64,000 bases of DNA from Streptomyces sp. MMG1121 (GCF_001280015.1 NZ_LGDV01000201.1:1-64000), one strand, 5' to 3'. Numbered from the stretch's first letter, positions 46,724 to 55,962 are shown. Notes: a model not told the origin generated them from the sequence alone. Made by a program: numbers and translations.

Positions 46724-48021
46724 CCTCCCCGGCCCCGCTCTCCGACCGGCGCGCCGCCGCCCGCGAGCACGCCGTCGCCGGGCTGGAGGAGGAACTGCGC
46801 CAGTGGGCGGCCGTGAGCCGCGCGGGCGGGCCGCTGGAGAAGCACCGCAGTCAACTCGACGCGGTCGGCGCGCTGCTGGGCGCCGTCCTGGTCGACGTGC
46901 GGGCCCGGCTCGCGGACGGGCGCGGCGCCGAGGTACCCGGCCGGGTCCTGGATCTGCACCACGTGTGGGACTTCTACCGCACCCGGTTCCTGCTGCGCCG
47001 CGTGCGTGAGTACCGACGCTGCCTGGACGTCGCCGACGAACTGGCCTGGGAGTGCTACGGCCCGGTCCTCGGGCTCGCCGGGTCCCCGCCGAAGGAGCCG
47101 CCGCTGGTCGGCTTCAGCCGGGCGGCCTCACCACGGGCCCACCGGCGGGGCAGCGCCTACCACGATCTGCTGCCCCGGGGCGGCATCCACACCCGCGAGG
47201 GCCGTCAGGCGGCCGCACGGCTGCCGTTCCCGGTGATCGACGTGCCCTGGTCCTTCGGCTCGCACCTGCCCGCCCTGCTGACCGTGGCGCACGAGGCCGC
47301 CCACCACATCGACGACGACTGCGGCCTCGGTCCCGGGATCCGCGACCGGATCGCCGCCGCCGGCCTGCCCCCGGACCGCGTCGTGCACTGGACGCGCTGG
47401 TCGGGCGAGGCGTTCGCCGACGTGTGCGCCGCCGTGCTGTGCGGGCCCGCCTACGCCGCCGTACTCGCCGAACTGCTCGAAGACACCGGGGACGGTGTGG
47501 ACGAGCGGGACTTCGACGGCCCGCACCCGCCGCCCCCGGCCCGGGTACGGCTCGCCGCTGCCGCCGCCCGTCTGGCCGGACACGCGGACGCGCGGGACGA
47601 CGGGGGTGGCCGTGAAGCAGACCTCGTGGCTGGGGCGTTGGTGACGGGCGGCTGGTCCGGGCTGCGCGGGCTCTCGCTCGCCCAACTGCTCGCCCCGGCC
47701 CGTGCATCCGGTGGCCCGGACGCCTCAGCGGGGGCCCGGCGGCTGCTGGCCGGGGGCCCGTCCCGGTGCTCCTCGGCGGCCGGGGTGCTGGCCGCGGCCG
47801 CCCTCGCCTTCCAGCGCGACCCGGCCGCGTACGACCGGCAGGACGTCGGCGAGCGGGCCGTGGCCGAGGTGCTGCGGCTACGGACCGCCGGCACCCGCGC
47901 CGGAGCCGCGCCGGACCCGGGCGACGAGGAGCCGCGCCGTCGCGCCCACACCGAGGCGGGCCATGCCGTCCTCGCCGCACTCGACGCCACGGCTGGGTCA
48001 ACTCATCCGATTTCTCCGTGA
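46720..48021 (+). CDS. HExxH metalloprotease-like protein, probable CTG start
   Basis: A 433-residue protein. A zinc site is visible as HEAAH in LLTVAHEAAHHIDDD (about residue 192), with a third ligand candidate Glu in WSGEAFADV about 50 residues later, the layout of gluzincin peptidases. No ATG or GTG exists near the beginning of the coding region; a CTG at 46720 overlaps the upstream stop as CTGA and has GAGGA 6 bases before it. The first in-frame GTG is at 46813 without a good ribosome binding site. Cytoplasmic. It probably acts with the upstream gene. Confidence 0.75.
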   Translation: MTSPAPLSDRRAAAREHAVAGLEEELRQWAAVSRAGGPLEKHRSQLDAVGALLGAVLVDVRARLADGRGAEVPGRVLDLHHVWDFYRTRFLLRRVREYRRCLDVADELAWECYGPVLGLAGSPPKEPPLVGFSRAASPRAHRRGSAYHDLLPRGGIHTREGRQAAARLPFPVIDVPWSFGSHLPALLTVAHEAAHHIDDDCGLGPGIRDRIAAAGLPPDRVVHWTRWSGEAFADVCAAVLCGPAYAAVLAELLEDTGDGVDERDFDGPHPPPPARVRLAAAAARLAGHADARDDGGGREADLVAGALVTGGWSGLRGLSLAQLLAPARASGGPDASAGARRLLAGGPSRCSSAAGVLAAAALAFQRDPAAYDRQDVGERAVAEVLRLRTAGTRAGAAPDPGDEEPRRRAHTEAGHAVLAALDATAGSTHPISP

Positions 48022-48079
48022 GTTGGCAGGAGCTGAAGGTACGCTGGGGCGAGCGCGCCGACCGGACGGGGGACGGCAG

Positions 48080-49093
48080 ATGGGGATGCGGTGGACACCG
48101 GCGGTCCTGCACCGGGAGCGGCACGGGCGGATGCAGTGCGTGCTGTGTCCCTTCCGGTGTTCGCTGAAGGACGGCGAGACGGGTCTGTGCGGGGTGCGCC
48201 GGCGGTCCGGTGACCGGCTGGAGACGGCGACGTTCGCGTCGTCCGTACGGCACTGGGACACCGTCGAGCGCAAGCCGCTCTACCACTACCGGCCGGGCAC
48301 CCCCTGTCTCACCCTCGCCGCGCCCGGCTGCACCTTCGCCTGTGACTACTGCATCAACCACCGTATGTCCCAGTACGGCCGTGAGGACTCCGTCCGCTGG
48401 GACGCCGAGCCGGTGGACCCCGAGGACGTGACCGCCCAGGCCGCCGCGCGCGCGGGCTGTGTCGCGATCTCCTACACCGAGCCCTCGCTCGCCATCGAAC
48501 TCACCGCCGCCCTCGCCGAGTCGGGCCGCCCGCTCGGGGTGGACGTGGTCTGGAAGAGCAACGGCTTCCTCACCCCCGAGGCCGTCGACCTCGCGGCACG
48601 CCATGTCGCCGCGGTCAACATCGACGTGAAGACCCTCGACGAACGCGACCACCGCGAACTCACCGGGGCCCGGCCGGGTCCCGTGCTCGACACGCTGGCC
48701 GGGCTGCGCGAACGAGGGGTCTGGGTGGAGGTGTCGACCCCGCTGATCCCCGGACTCACCGCCGGGCCCGGCACCCTGCGGCCGATCGCCCGCGCGCTGG
48801 CCGCGCTGGACCCGGCGATCCCCTGGCACCTGGTCCGGGCCACCCCCGCCCACCGGCGCACCGGCCACGCGCCCACACCGGTGGCCGATCTCGCGGCCGG
48901 GGTGCGGATCGGGCACGAGGCGGGGCTGCGGCACGTGTATGTGGAACGGGCCCTGGGCGCGGACGGCCGGGCCACCCGGTGCTCGGGGTGCGGTACGACC
49001 GTGGTGGCCCGGGCGATCTGGGCGCTGGGCGGGAACGTTCTCGAGGGCGACAGGTGTCCGCGGTGCGGCACCGCGGTGGAGGGACGCTGGTGA
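48080..49093 (+). CDS. AmmeMemoRadiSam-type radical SAM protein
   Basis: A 337-residue radical SAM enzyme. The N-terminal CVLCPFRCSLKDGETGLCGV is a Cys-rich motif typical of this family. The 4Fe-4S site is CTFACDYC (CxxxCxxC). The C-terminus has two CxxC pairs (CSGC and CPRC), probably a zinc ribbon. Usual partners (AMMECR1 and Memo) are absent here; instead a 69-residue protein follows after 4 bases. ATG at 48080 follows GGGGGA. Confidence 0.88.
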   Translation: MGMRWTPAVLHRERHGRMQCVLCPFRCSLKDGETGLCGVRRRSGDRLETATFASSVRHWDTVERKPLYHYRPGTPCLTLAAPGCTFACDYCINHRMSQYGREDSVRWDAEPVDPEDVTAQAAARAGCVAISYTEPSLAIELTAALAESGRPLGVDVVWKSNGFLTPEAVDLAARHVAAVNIDVKTLDERDHRELTGARPGPVLDTLAGLRERGVWVEVSTPLIPGLTAGPGTLRPIARALAALDPAIPWHLVRATPAHRRTGHAPTPVADLAAGVRIGHEAGLRHVYVERALGADGRATRCSGCGTTVVARAIWALGGNVLEGDRCPRCGTAVEGRW

Positions 49094-49097
49094 CACG

Positions 49098-49307
49098 ATG
49101 ACCGAGTACCGGATGGTCGAGGACATCCCCGACCTGATCCAGCCCGAGGAGTACGAGGAGCATCCCGAAGGGCGGCTGGTGCGGATCAGCATCCGTGTCG
49201 ACGGCGGCGGGGTCCAGGTGCTCGGCGACGCCTTCCGGCCCGAGGTGCTGGAGCAGTTGCTGGAGACGCTGGGTCCCGACGCGATCGAGCAGATGCTCTG
49301 CGGCTGA
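49098..49307 (+). CDS. Small acidic protein coupled to the radical SAM gene
   Basis: A 69-residue acidic protein. The centre RLVRISIRVDGGGVQVLGD looks like a beta-hairpin; the C-terminal half is a helix that ends in IEQMLCG. It may be a regulator of, or substrate for, the preceding radical SAM enzyme. The Cys two residues from the end is notable. Function unknown. Confidence 0.65.
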   Translation: MTEYRMVEDIPDLIQPEEYEEHPEGRLVRISIRVDGGGVQVLGDAFRPEVLEQLLETLGPDAIEQMLCG

Positions 49308-49320
49308 CCGGCCCGCCGAC

Positions 49321-49369
49321 AGCCGTCAGCCATCAGACGTCAGTCGTCAGTCGTCAGCCGTCAGTCGTC
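49321..49369. repeat. Seven tandem copies of a 7-base unit AGYCGTC
   Basis: Units read AGCCGTC, AGCCATC, AGACGTC, AGTCGTC, AGTCGTC, AGCCGTC, AGTCGTC without gaps. The array fills the space between two convergent genes and covers the last codons of the WD40/vWA gene. Confidence 0.8.
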
Positions 49370-52300
49370 CGACAGCAGCGCCGTCAGCGCCGCCCGCAGT
49401 TCCTCCGGCGAGGGCTCCGGCGGCAGCACCTGGCGGTGCCGGGCGGGCTCGCGCCACGGGACGTGCGGGTAGTGCACGCGCAGTTCCCGCAGACCCGGCC
49501 GGGGCACGGGCCGCAGGTAGGGATGCGACAGCAGCACCATCCGGGGCGGCCCCGACAGGTCCGCGGTGAGCCGGGCGGCGACCACCTCGGCCTCCCGGAA
49601 CGCCGTCGGCACGTCGCCCTCCGCCAGCGGGCCCGCGGCCCACACGTGGACCAGGTCCTCCGGGCCCAGCAGGGTCCGCGACCGCCATGGCTCGCCGAGC
49701 GGCACCAGGGCGCACGGACGCCCCAGCCGGAGCACGGTGACGGCCATCAGATGGGCGGCCAGCCGCAGGACGGAGCCGACCTTGCCGTGGGTGGCGGGCG
49801 TGTCGTCCAGCACCAGCACCAGCCCGTGCGGATCGCGCGGCAGCCGGCCGCTGCTGGTGCGGTAGAGCAGCTCGTCCCGGGCGTGCCGAGCCCGCAACAG
49901 ATCGGTGGGCAGGGCGAGTTGGGTGGGCAGCAGCCGGTTGGCCGAGCCGTGCCGGGCGAGCCCCGAACGGCCGGTGCCGCCGGCCCCGCCCATGGCCAGC
50001 CCGGTGTCGCCGTCCAGCAGTCTGAGGCCCAGCAGGGCGCGCTGGGCGGGGCCGGGCGGGGTGAGGGAGAGCGGCAGCCGGCGCATCCGGGCCGGCAGGG
50101 TGGGATCGACGGCCACCGCCTCGGGGCCGAGGATGCGCAGGAGCGCCACCAGCCGGTCGTCCACCGTGCCCAGCGCGGCGGTCAGTTCGGTGAGGGCCGG
50201 CGCGGACCCGCGGGCGGGGATCGAGGAGCCGGCCAGCGCCCGGCCCAGGGCCTGGGCGAGGTCGGCGGGGGTGACCTCGGGCGGGGCGAGATAGGCCGGG
50301 GCGGCGGGCAGGTCGGCGACCAGCAACAGTGCCAGTCCCGCCAACGCGGGTCCCGGCCAGCCCAGTTCGCGCAGGGCGTGCAGACCCCGGTGGTCGGCCA
50401 GGGTGCGCAGCCGGGGCGGGGTGCTGCCGCGCAGCAGTGACAGTACGTCGCCGAGCTGGTCCAGCGGCACGCCGAAGCCGTGGGCGGCCGTGAGCACGCC
50501 GAGGCGGACCAGTTCCTCCTGGCCGCTCGGCGGGACCGGTGCCGCGGCGGTGCGGTGGCCGCCGGTGAACAGTTCCCACAGGACCGCGGCGCCCGAGTTG
50601 TAGGTGGCCGCGAGCTGGTCGCCGACCGGTGACCAGCGCAGGGTCCACAGATGTCCGCCGGCCCCGTCCGGCGGGACGAGCAGCCGGATGCGGCGGGGCT
50701 CGTCCGTGTCCCAGACCTCGGCCACGGAGTCCTGTCCGGCGGCGGGAAAGGCCAGCAGCCGGGAATCGGCGCACCAGGACAGCGCCGGTGCCCAGTCCCG
50801 GCCGCCGGCCTCGCCGAACGTCTTCCGGCGCTGCCAGCCGCCGGTGTCCCAGACCACGACCGGGCCGCCGGCGCTGCCCCCGGTCGCGGCGAGCCGGCTG
50901 CCGTCCGGGGACCAGGCCACCCGGCACACCATGGCCTGTGGATCGGGCCAGTCCAGTACCCGTACGCGTCGGCAGCGGCCGGTGGCGCCGGCGCTCCAGA
51001 CGATCACCCGGCCGCGGGTGCCGGCCGCGAGGAGACGGCCGTCCGGGGACCAGGCGGGCCGGCGCACCCCGTCCTCCACGGGCAGCCGCTGCGGCCCGCC
51101 GCTGTCCCGCGCGAGGTCGTGCACCAGCAGTTGGCGGGGGTCCGGGCCGGGCTCGGGCACCGCCCAGCGCAGGGGGCGCACCGGGTCGGCGGCGACCGCC
51201 TGGCCCGCCGTGCGCTCGGCGAGCACGGCACCGCCGTGCGGGTCCACCAGCCGGTTGACGCCCTGTTCGCAGTGGGCGGCCAGCACCAGCACCGGGCGGT
51301 CTCCGGCCAGACAGGCGGCGTCGTAGCAGCCGTGCGGGAAGCTCGGCACCGGGGTCTGGCCGAGCGGTTCGGTGGCGTCGGCGGCGTACTCCAGGAGGCG
51401 GCCGGGGCCGGACTCGCACCAGTGCCCCGCGCCGTCGGGCGACCAGACGAGGACGGGTGCGACACAGCCGAGCCCGGCCGCCGACAGCCGCAGTGCGCGC
51501 AGCACGCCCGGGGGCCGTTCGCCGGTGCGGGTGTGGACCTTGCCGACGGTGACGCCCATCGCGTTGGCCCAGCGGTGCAGTGCGGCCGGGTCCCGGCGCC
51601 GGTGTGCCCGTGGCACCGCGCCGGACGGCTCCCACACCGCCACGGTGTCCGCGTCGAGCCGGGCGGCGAACAGTCCGCTCGCCGACAGACTCAGCTCGCC
51701 GGGGCCGGTGACCCGGCCGGACAGCCGGCCCAGCAGGTCCAGGCGCGGGCCGAGGACCCGCAGTCCTTCCAGCGCGGAGCCGGCGATCAGCAGCGAGCCG
51801 TCGTGGCTGAACGTCAGCGCGTTCATGCGGTACGGCACGAACTCCCGCGCCAGTTCCCGGCCGGAGCCCGGATCCAGCAGCCGCAGTCCCGCGTAGTCCT
51901 CCACCGCGATCACCCGCCCCTCCGGGGAGCACGCCACCCGGCGCAGCCCCTCGAACAGCCCGCCGAGCGTGCCGGTCATGGTGGCGCCGTGCGGTTCCCA
52001 CAGCTGCGCGGAGGTCGCCGTGGCCACGCAGAGGGTGTCCTGCCGGCCCGGGATCCAGCTCACGTCGACCACCGGGTCCACCCCGCGCAGCCGGGTCACC
52101 GTGCCGTCGGCGCGATACAGCAGGAGGACGTCGCCCGAAGCGAGCCCGGCCGCGAGGTGCCGGGCGTCGGGCGAGAGGGCCAGGGCCGTGATGCCGGCCT
52201 CGGCGTCCAGGGCCGGGGGGAGTTCGACGGGCTCTCCGGTGTCGGCGTCGAGGAGGACCAGCCGGCCGGCGCCGAGCAGGAACAGCCGGTCGCCCTCGGG

Positions 52301-52528
52301 GCTCCACACCGCCGCGTCGGTGTCCGGGTGCCCCGCGGTGCCGGGCGTCGGGCCGGGCCAGGGCAGCCGCCACACGACGCGTCCCTCGTCGTCGTAGCGC
52401 ACGACGTCGTCGCCGTGCGGCACGACCAGTCCGGTGCCGTCGGGCGACAGGCACAGGCAGCGGGCGTCCGGCGCGGGCACGGTGAGGATCTGCTGGGCGC
52501 TCCAGGCGCCCGCGGCCGGTGTGCTCAC
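49361..52528 (-). CDS. WD40 beta-propeller / vWA-like fusion protein
   Basis: A 1055-residue protein that ends the conflict-type operon. Residues 1 to about 700 are WD40-like repeats (recurring SPDGRLLAAG, WSPDGSRLAA and VWD motifs). A helical part follows, and about residues 870-1030 look like a von Willebrand A domain: HGLVLVLDDTPATHGK at 901 takes the MIDAS position but departs from DxSxS. It matches the beta-propeller/vWA component that accompanies MoxR ATPases in predicted ternary conflict systems. GTG at 52528 overlaps the upstream stop as GTGA. Confidence 0.85.
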   Translation of the reverse strand: MSTPAAGAWSAQQILTVPAPDARCLCLSPDGTGLVVPHGDDVVRYDDEGRVVWRLPWPGPTPGTAGHPDTDAAVWSPEGDRLFLLGAGRLVLLDADTGEPVELPPALDAEAGITALALSPDARHLAAGLASGDVLLLYRADGTVTRLRGVDPVVDVSWIPGRQDTLCVATATSAQLWEPHGATMTGTLGGLFEGLRRVACSPEGRVIAVEDYAGLRLLDPGSGRELAREFVPYRMNALTFSHDGSLLIAGSALEGLRVLGPRLDLLGRLSGRVTGPGELSLSASGLFAARLDADTVAVWEPSGAVPRAHRRRDPAALHRWANAMGVTVGKVHTRTGERPPGVLRALRLSAAGLGCVAPVLVWSPDGAGHWCESGPGRLLEYAADATEPLGQTPVPSFPHGCYDAACLAGDRPVLVLAAHCEQGVNRLVDPHGGAVLAERTAGQAVAADPVRPLRWAVPEPGPDPRQLLVHDLARDSGGPQRLPVEDGVRRPAWSPDGRLLAAGTRGRVIVWSAGATGRCRRVRVLDWPDPQAMVCRVAWSPDGSRLAATGGSAGGPVVVWDTGGWQRRKTFGEAGGRDWAPALSWCADSRLLAFPAAGQDSVAEVWDTDEPRRIRLLVPPDGAGGHLWTLRWSPVGDQLAATYNSGAAVLWELFTGGHRTAAAPVPPSGQEELVRLGVLTAAHGFGVPLDQLGDVLSLLRGSTPPRLRTLADHRGLHALRELGWPGPALAGLALLLVADLPAAPAYLAPPEVTPADLAQALGRALAGSSIPARGSAPALTELTAALGTVDDRLVALLRILGPEAVAVDPTLPARMRRLPLSLTPPGPAQRALLGLRLLDGDTGLAMGGAGGTGRSGLARHGSANRLLPTQLALPTDLLRARHARDELLYRTSSGRLPRDPHGLVLVLDDTPATHGKVGSVLRLAAHLMAVTVLRLGRPCALVPLGEPWRSRTLLGPEDLVHVWAAGPLAEGDVPTAFREAEVVAARLTADLSGPPRMVLLSHPYLRPVPRPGLRELRVHYPHVPWREPARHRQVLPPEPSPEELRAALTALLSDD

Positions 52529-54189
52529 AGGTCCTCGCCCAGGTCGGCGGCGGCCCGCTCGTACATCTGGGCGGCGCGCTGGAAGTGGCCCGCCTGTTCC
52601 AGCAGTTCGGCGGCCTTGCGATACTCGCCGCGCAGGGAGTGCTCCATGGCGGCCTGGTTGAGCCGCCGCCGTTCGGCCTCGGGGGTGCGGGGCGCGGTGG
52701 GTGCGCTGGGCTCCGGTTCGGGTACGACGGCGGCGAGCCGCTCCAGCGCCTCCTGCGCGGGGTGGGACAGCCCGGTGGCGAAGACGGGCGGCTCGGGCAC
52801 CCACAGATGCCAGGCGGGCCGTACGTCCTCCAGGCGCAGCCGCCAGGCTCCGTCCCGGCACAGCACCGTGATCACGTCCGGGCCGAGGCCGAGCACCTCG
52901 TCGCGGGCGGTGTCCGGCAGCGGCGGGTTGAGGACGCAGCCGCTCTCCAGATAGAGGGCGCCGGGTCCGGCCTGGTGGACGGGTACGCCGAAGGGCAGGG
53001 CCTGGCACAGTCCGGGCGGCTCGGTCACCAGATGCCGGCCCGGTCCGAAGGCGACCACGGCGGTCTCGTGCAGCGGCCGGGAGCGCAGGAAGCGGCGCAG
53101 CAGGTCGAGTTCGCCGTCCGCGACCAGTACGGCGTCGACCCGGTGGGGCGCCCGCGCGCTGGTGACCAGGCGGACCGGCAGCGCGGGCCCGAGGGCGGGC
53201 ACGGGCACCGGGGTGCGCACGGGCACGGCGGGGCTCAACACCGGCCGTGCGTCGAGGAGTTCGCTCGCGGCCTGGTCGCCGAGCGGCCGCCACTCCCAGG
53301 GCGGACCGGACACGGCGCGCTCCACGACGAGGTGCCGGCCGGGGGGGATGTCCTCCAGAAGCACCGCGTCGTCCAGGGGCAACCGCAGCCGCAGGTCGAT
53401 GAGGAGCCGGCCGTCCGGGTCCGCTGCCCGGCAGGCCACCGTCCCCGGGAGCCGGCCGCACGCCTCGACCAGTCCGGCGGGTACGGCGCCGGACGCGGCG
53501 TCCAGCCGGAGCAGCAGCCAGCCCCGGTCGGCGCGGCCGTCCGCGTCGAGGCGTTCGACGGGCTGGAAGGTGGTCGCCACCCCGGTGGCCAGGCAGCGGC
53601 GCAGCAGCCAGCGGGCGAGGGCGCCCGGCGCGAGGACGGCGATCTCCTTCAGGCCCGGGGGCGGGGTGTCCTCGGGGCTGTACGCGGTGAGTTCGGCGAG
53701 GGACACCGGGTCCCATCGGGCCAGGGCGGAGAGGGTTCCGAAGGCCTGCGGGACCTGCCCGCGGGGCGGGTCGGGCCACAACAGGCCGTCGGTGTCCGCG
53801 TGGAAGACGAGACCGCCGTATGCGGGAACGAGCGGCAGGCCCGGCTGGTGTTCGGGGCTGAGCAGGGTCCACAGGGACTGGTCGTGGGGCGATCTGCGCA
53901 GGGCGCGCGGACCCAGTTCCACCGTCGCCGCGACATGCCCGAGGGCGGCCCGGACGGAGGGGAAGCGGACCGCGGCCGACCAGCCGGGCGGCCCGCCCAC
54001 CTCTCCGGGATCGGGGGCCGGTGGTTCGTCGGGCGGCCCGGGCGGCGTGCCGTGGCCGGGCGGGGGCAGCTTGACCGCGGTGAAGCGGGGCAGCGGCTCG
54101 GCGGGCGGGGGCGGAACGGGCGGAGCGGGTGGCTGGGCGGGAAACACGAACGGGAACGGCCGCTTCTTGCGCCGCCAAGGAGTGGTCAT
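52525..54189 (-). CDS. Pro-rich protein of unknown function, conflict operon
   Basis: 554 residues. Residues 1-75 are Pro-rich and probably disordered (FVFPAQPPAPPVPPPPAEP). The core (80-470) shows no known family; several segments end in VLLEDIPPGRHLVVER-like strands. The C-terminus (490-554) is a coiled/TPR-like helical hairpin, RRRLNQAAMEHSLRGEYRKA. Tight coupling to the WD40/vWA gene suggests it belongs to the accessory components of MoxR/vWA systems. ATG at 54189 has GGGGG 3 bases upstream. Confidence 0.75.
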   Translation of the reverse strand: MTTPWRRKKRPFPFVFPAQPPAPPVPPPPAEPLPRFTAVKLPPPGHGTPPGPPDEPPAPDPGEVGGPPGWSAAVRFPSVRAALGHVAATVELGPRALRRSPHDQSLWTLLSPEHQPGLPLVPAYGGLVFHADTDGLLWPDPPRGQVPQAFGTLSALARWDPVSLAELTAYSPEDTPPPGLKEIAVLAPGALARWLLRRCLATGVATTFQPVERLDADGRADRGWLLLRLDAASGAVPAGLVEACGRLPGTVACRAADPDGRLLIDLRLRLPLDDAVLLEDIPPGRHLVVERAVSGPPWEWRPLGDQAASELLDARPVLSPAVPVRTPVPVPALGPALPVRLVTSARAPHRVDAVLVADGELDLLRRFLRSRPLHETAVVAFGPGRHLVTEPPGLCQALPFGVPVHQAGPGALYLESGCVLNPPLPDTARDEVLGLGPDVITVLCRDGAWRLRLEDVRPAWHLWVPEPPVFATGLSHPAQEALERLAAVVPEPEPSAPTAPRTPEAERRRLNQAAMEHSLRGEYRKAAELLEQAGHFQRAAQMYERAAADLGEDL

Positions 54190-54226
54190 GGGTCCCCCGA
54201 TGGACGGATCTGGTGGTACCGCTCGC

Positions 54227-54901
54227 CTAGGCCGGGGCCGCACCTGGCGGGGCGGGCCCGGCGGGCACGCCGGTGGTGTCGCCCAGGTTCCGGGCGGCCC
54301 AGTGCTGCCAGCGGTCGGCACAGCCGCCGACGCCGGCCCGGTAGGAGGCGGCGAAGACGAGGGCGCCGAGGTCCGGGCGGTGCATGTGGTCGGCCGCGGT
54401 GACCGCCCACAGCTCGACCTCGGCCCGCTCCCGGGCCGGGGCGAGCGAGCCGATACGGTCCGGTACGCCCGTGATGGTGCGCAGCAGCGGGGCGCTCTCG
54501 CCGTAGGCCCGGGCGGTGGCCAGTTGCCGGCCGATCCGGCGTCGCAGCCCTTCACCCGGTGTCTGCGCCCGTGCGGCCGCGAACAGTTGCTCGGCGGTGG
54601 CGAAGGACCGGGTGCGGGTGACCAGGGTCCAGCCGGCGCGCAGCAGATCGCCGCCCTCCTCGAAGCACACGGCGGCCGCCTCGAACCGGCGCGCGGACAA
54701 CAGGCATTCGCCGGCCCGGCTCGGCCGGCGGGCGCGCGTCCAGCAGTCGGCGGCGCGCGCCGGGTCGCCCGCCTGCTCCCACAGTTCGGCCGCCTTCAGC
54801 GGGTGGCCGGCCTCGTCGTGGCAGCGGGCGGCCTGGGCGTAGTCGCCGGTCTGCTCGTAGCAGTGGGCGGCGCGCACCAGGAGGTCGGGCGGCCGCGTCA
54901 T
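54227..54901 (-). CDS. Helical-repeat (TPR-like) protein
   Basis: 224 residues. The first 130 consist of short repeats, each with an AA-C-x-E-x-AG-like core (RAAHCYEQTGDYAQAARCHD; KAAELWEQAGDPARAADCW; AAVCFEEGGDLLRAG), forming a TPR-like superhelix for protein binding. The rest is helical with no family. ATG overlaps the stop of the DUF2997-like gene (ATGA). Confidence 0.8.
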   Translation of the reverse strand: MTRPPDLLVRAAHCYEQTGDYAQAARCHDEAGHPLKAAELWEQAGDPARAADCWTRARRPSRAGECLLSARRFEAAAVCFEEGGDLLRAGWTLVTRTRSFATAEQLFAAARAQTPGEGLRRRIGRQLATARAYGESAPLLRTITGVPDRIGSLAPARERAEVELWAVTAADHMHRPDLGALVFAASYRAGVGGCADRWQHWAARNLGDTTGVPAGPAPPGAAPA

Positions 54902-55164
54902 TCGTGGGCGCGTTCCCGCTCGGGGCGCTCGCTCGCCGGCTGTTCGGACTGCGCGTGCAGCCCCGGGGCCGGCTCCCGCTCGCGGTCCGGGACGGCCTCG
55001 TCCACCCCCGGCCGGCGGTCCAGCACCCGGCCGATGCCGTAGGCGATCTCGTCGTGGGTGGCGTCGTGGTCGCCGATCCGGGTGGTGCGGCCGATGTCGT
55101 CCACCCGGAACAGCTCGACCTCGCCGGTCTCGGCGTTGTACCGGAACTCGACCCTGACCCGCAT
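54898..55164 (-). CDS. DUF2997-like small protein
   Basis: 88 residues. Residues 1-55 resemble DUF2997: VRVEFRYNAETGEVELFR gives a beta-hairpin, followed by a helix (IAYGIGRVLD). The remaining 30 residues are charged and disordered. DUF2997 proteins accompany AAA-linked systems of unknown function. The start is 3 bases beyond the stop of the upstream gene. Assignment is tentative. Confidence 0.65.
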   Translation of the reverse strand: MRVRVEFRYNAETGEVELFRVDDIGRTTRIGDHDATHDEIAYGIGRVLDRRPGVDEAVPDREREPAPGLHAQSEQPASERPERERAHE

Positions 55165-55167
55165 CGC

Positions 55168-55962
55168 TCAGGCCTCCATCTCGAACTGGATGTTGAGCAT
55201 CCCGTCCGTCTCGTCGACGCGCAGGTCCTGTACGCCGTGCTCGCGGGCGTACGCCACGATGGCGTCGCGGTAGGCCACGGCCAGGATCTCGTGGACCGGG
55301 CGCAGGAAGGCGGTCCGGGCGTCCCGCAGCCGGGCCTCGGCGTCGCGTTCGAGTTCTTCGCGGCGCCGGCCCGCGTCCGCGACGGCCCGGCGTTCGGCCT
55401 CCGCGTGGGCCTCGGCGTCGATCTCGTCACGCTGGTCCGCCAGCCGGCGCTGTCCGGCCAGCCGCTCCCGTTCCTCCTCGCGGGCGATCTGCTCCGCCGC
55501 CTCGCGCTCCGCGCGCTCCTTGGCCCCGGCGTGAGCGGTGCGTTCGGCCACCGACCTGCTCAGGCCGGCCCAGTTGTCGTCGAAGTACTTCGCGGTCTCC
55601 TCGGCGGTGGCGTTCACCTCCACCGTGCCGTGCAGGGTGCGGGTGACCTCGGCCTCGGCGGTGACGACGTCGGTGAGCCGGGCGGTCATCTCGATCTCAC
55701 CGCTGTCGAGGTGGTAGACGATCGCGCCGCCGTCCATCTCGAGCCGGTAGCCGCCGTCCTGCCAGGCCCACCGGGTGTCGGTGCCGAGTGCGGACTCGAA
55801 GGCCCGGCGGGCCGGGGCGCCGAGCAGGGACCCGAACTCCTGGCGCAGGGTGGCCTCCGCGGCCACCTCGGTGCTGGCCTGGGCCGTGCGGCTGAGCTCT
55901 TCCTGCCACATGCGGGTGAGCCGGCTGGAGGCCCGGACGCGGACGCGTCGGGGATTGCACAT
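55168..55962 (-). CDS. Coiled-coil protein with MCNPRRV start
   Basis: 264 residues. The N-terminal segment MCNPRRVRVRASSRLTRMWQ is followed by a mixed alpha/beta part (to about 125), a long charged coiled coil (about 130-225; runs of Glu, Arg and Ala) and a C-terminal alpha/beta cap that ends LNIQFEMEA. The terminal parts may pack together around the coil. No known enzyme motif. It lies between the MoxR gene and the DUF2997-like gene and is probably a structural component. Confidence 0.75.
   Translation of the reverse strand: MCNPRRVRVRASSRLTRMWQEELSRTAQASTEVAAEATLRQEFGSLLGAPARRAFESALGTDTRWAWQDGGYRLEMDGGAIVYHLDSGEIEMTARLTDVVTAEAEVTRTLHGTVEVNATAEETAKYFDDNWAGLSRSVAERTAHAGAKERAEREAAEQIAREEERERLAGQRRLADQRDEIDAEAHAEAERRAVADAGRRREELERDAEARLRDARTAFLRPVHEILAVAYRDAIVAYAREHGVQDLRVDETDGMLNIQFEMEA

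Noticed and set aside
49347..52454. Second 1000-codon frame on the same strand as the WD40/vWA gene
   Set aside because: It is Arg/Pro/Gly-rich and lacks the repeated SPDG motifs; the frame starting at 52528 has them and the GTGA coupling.
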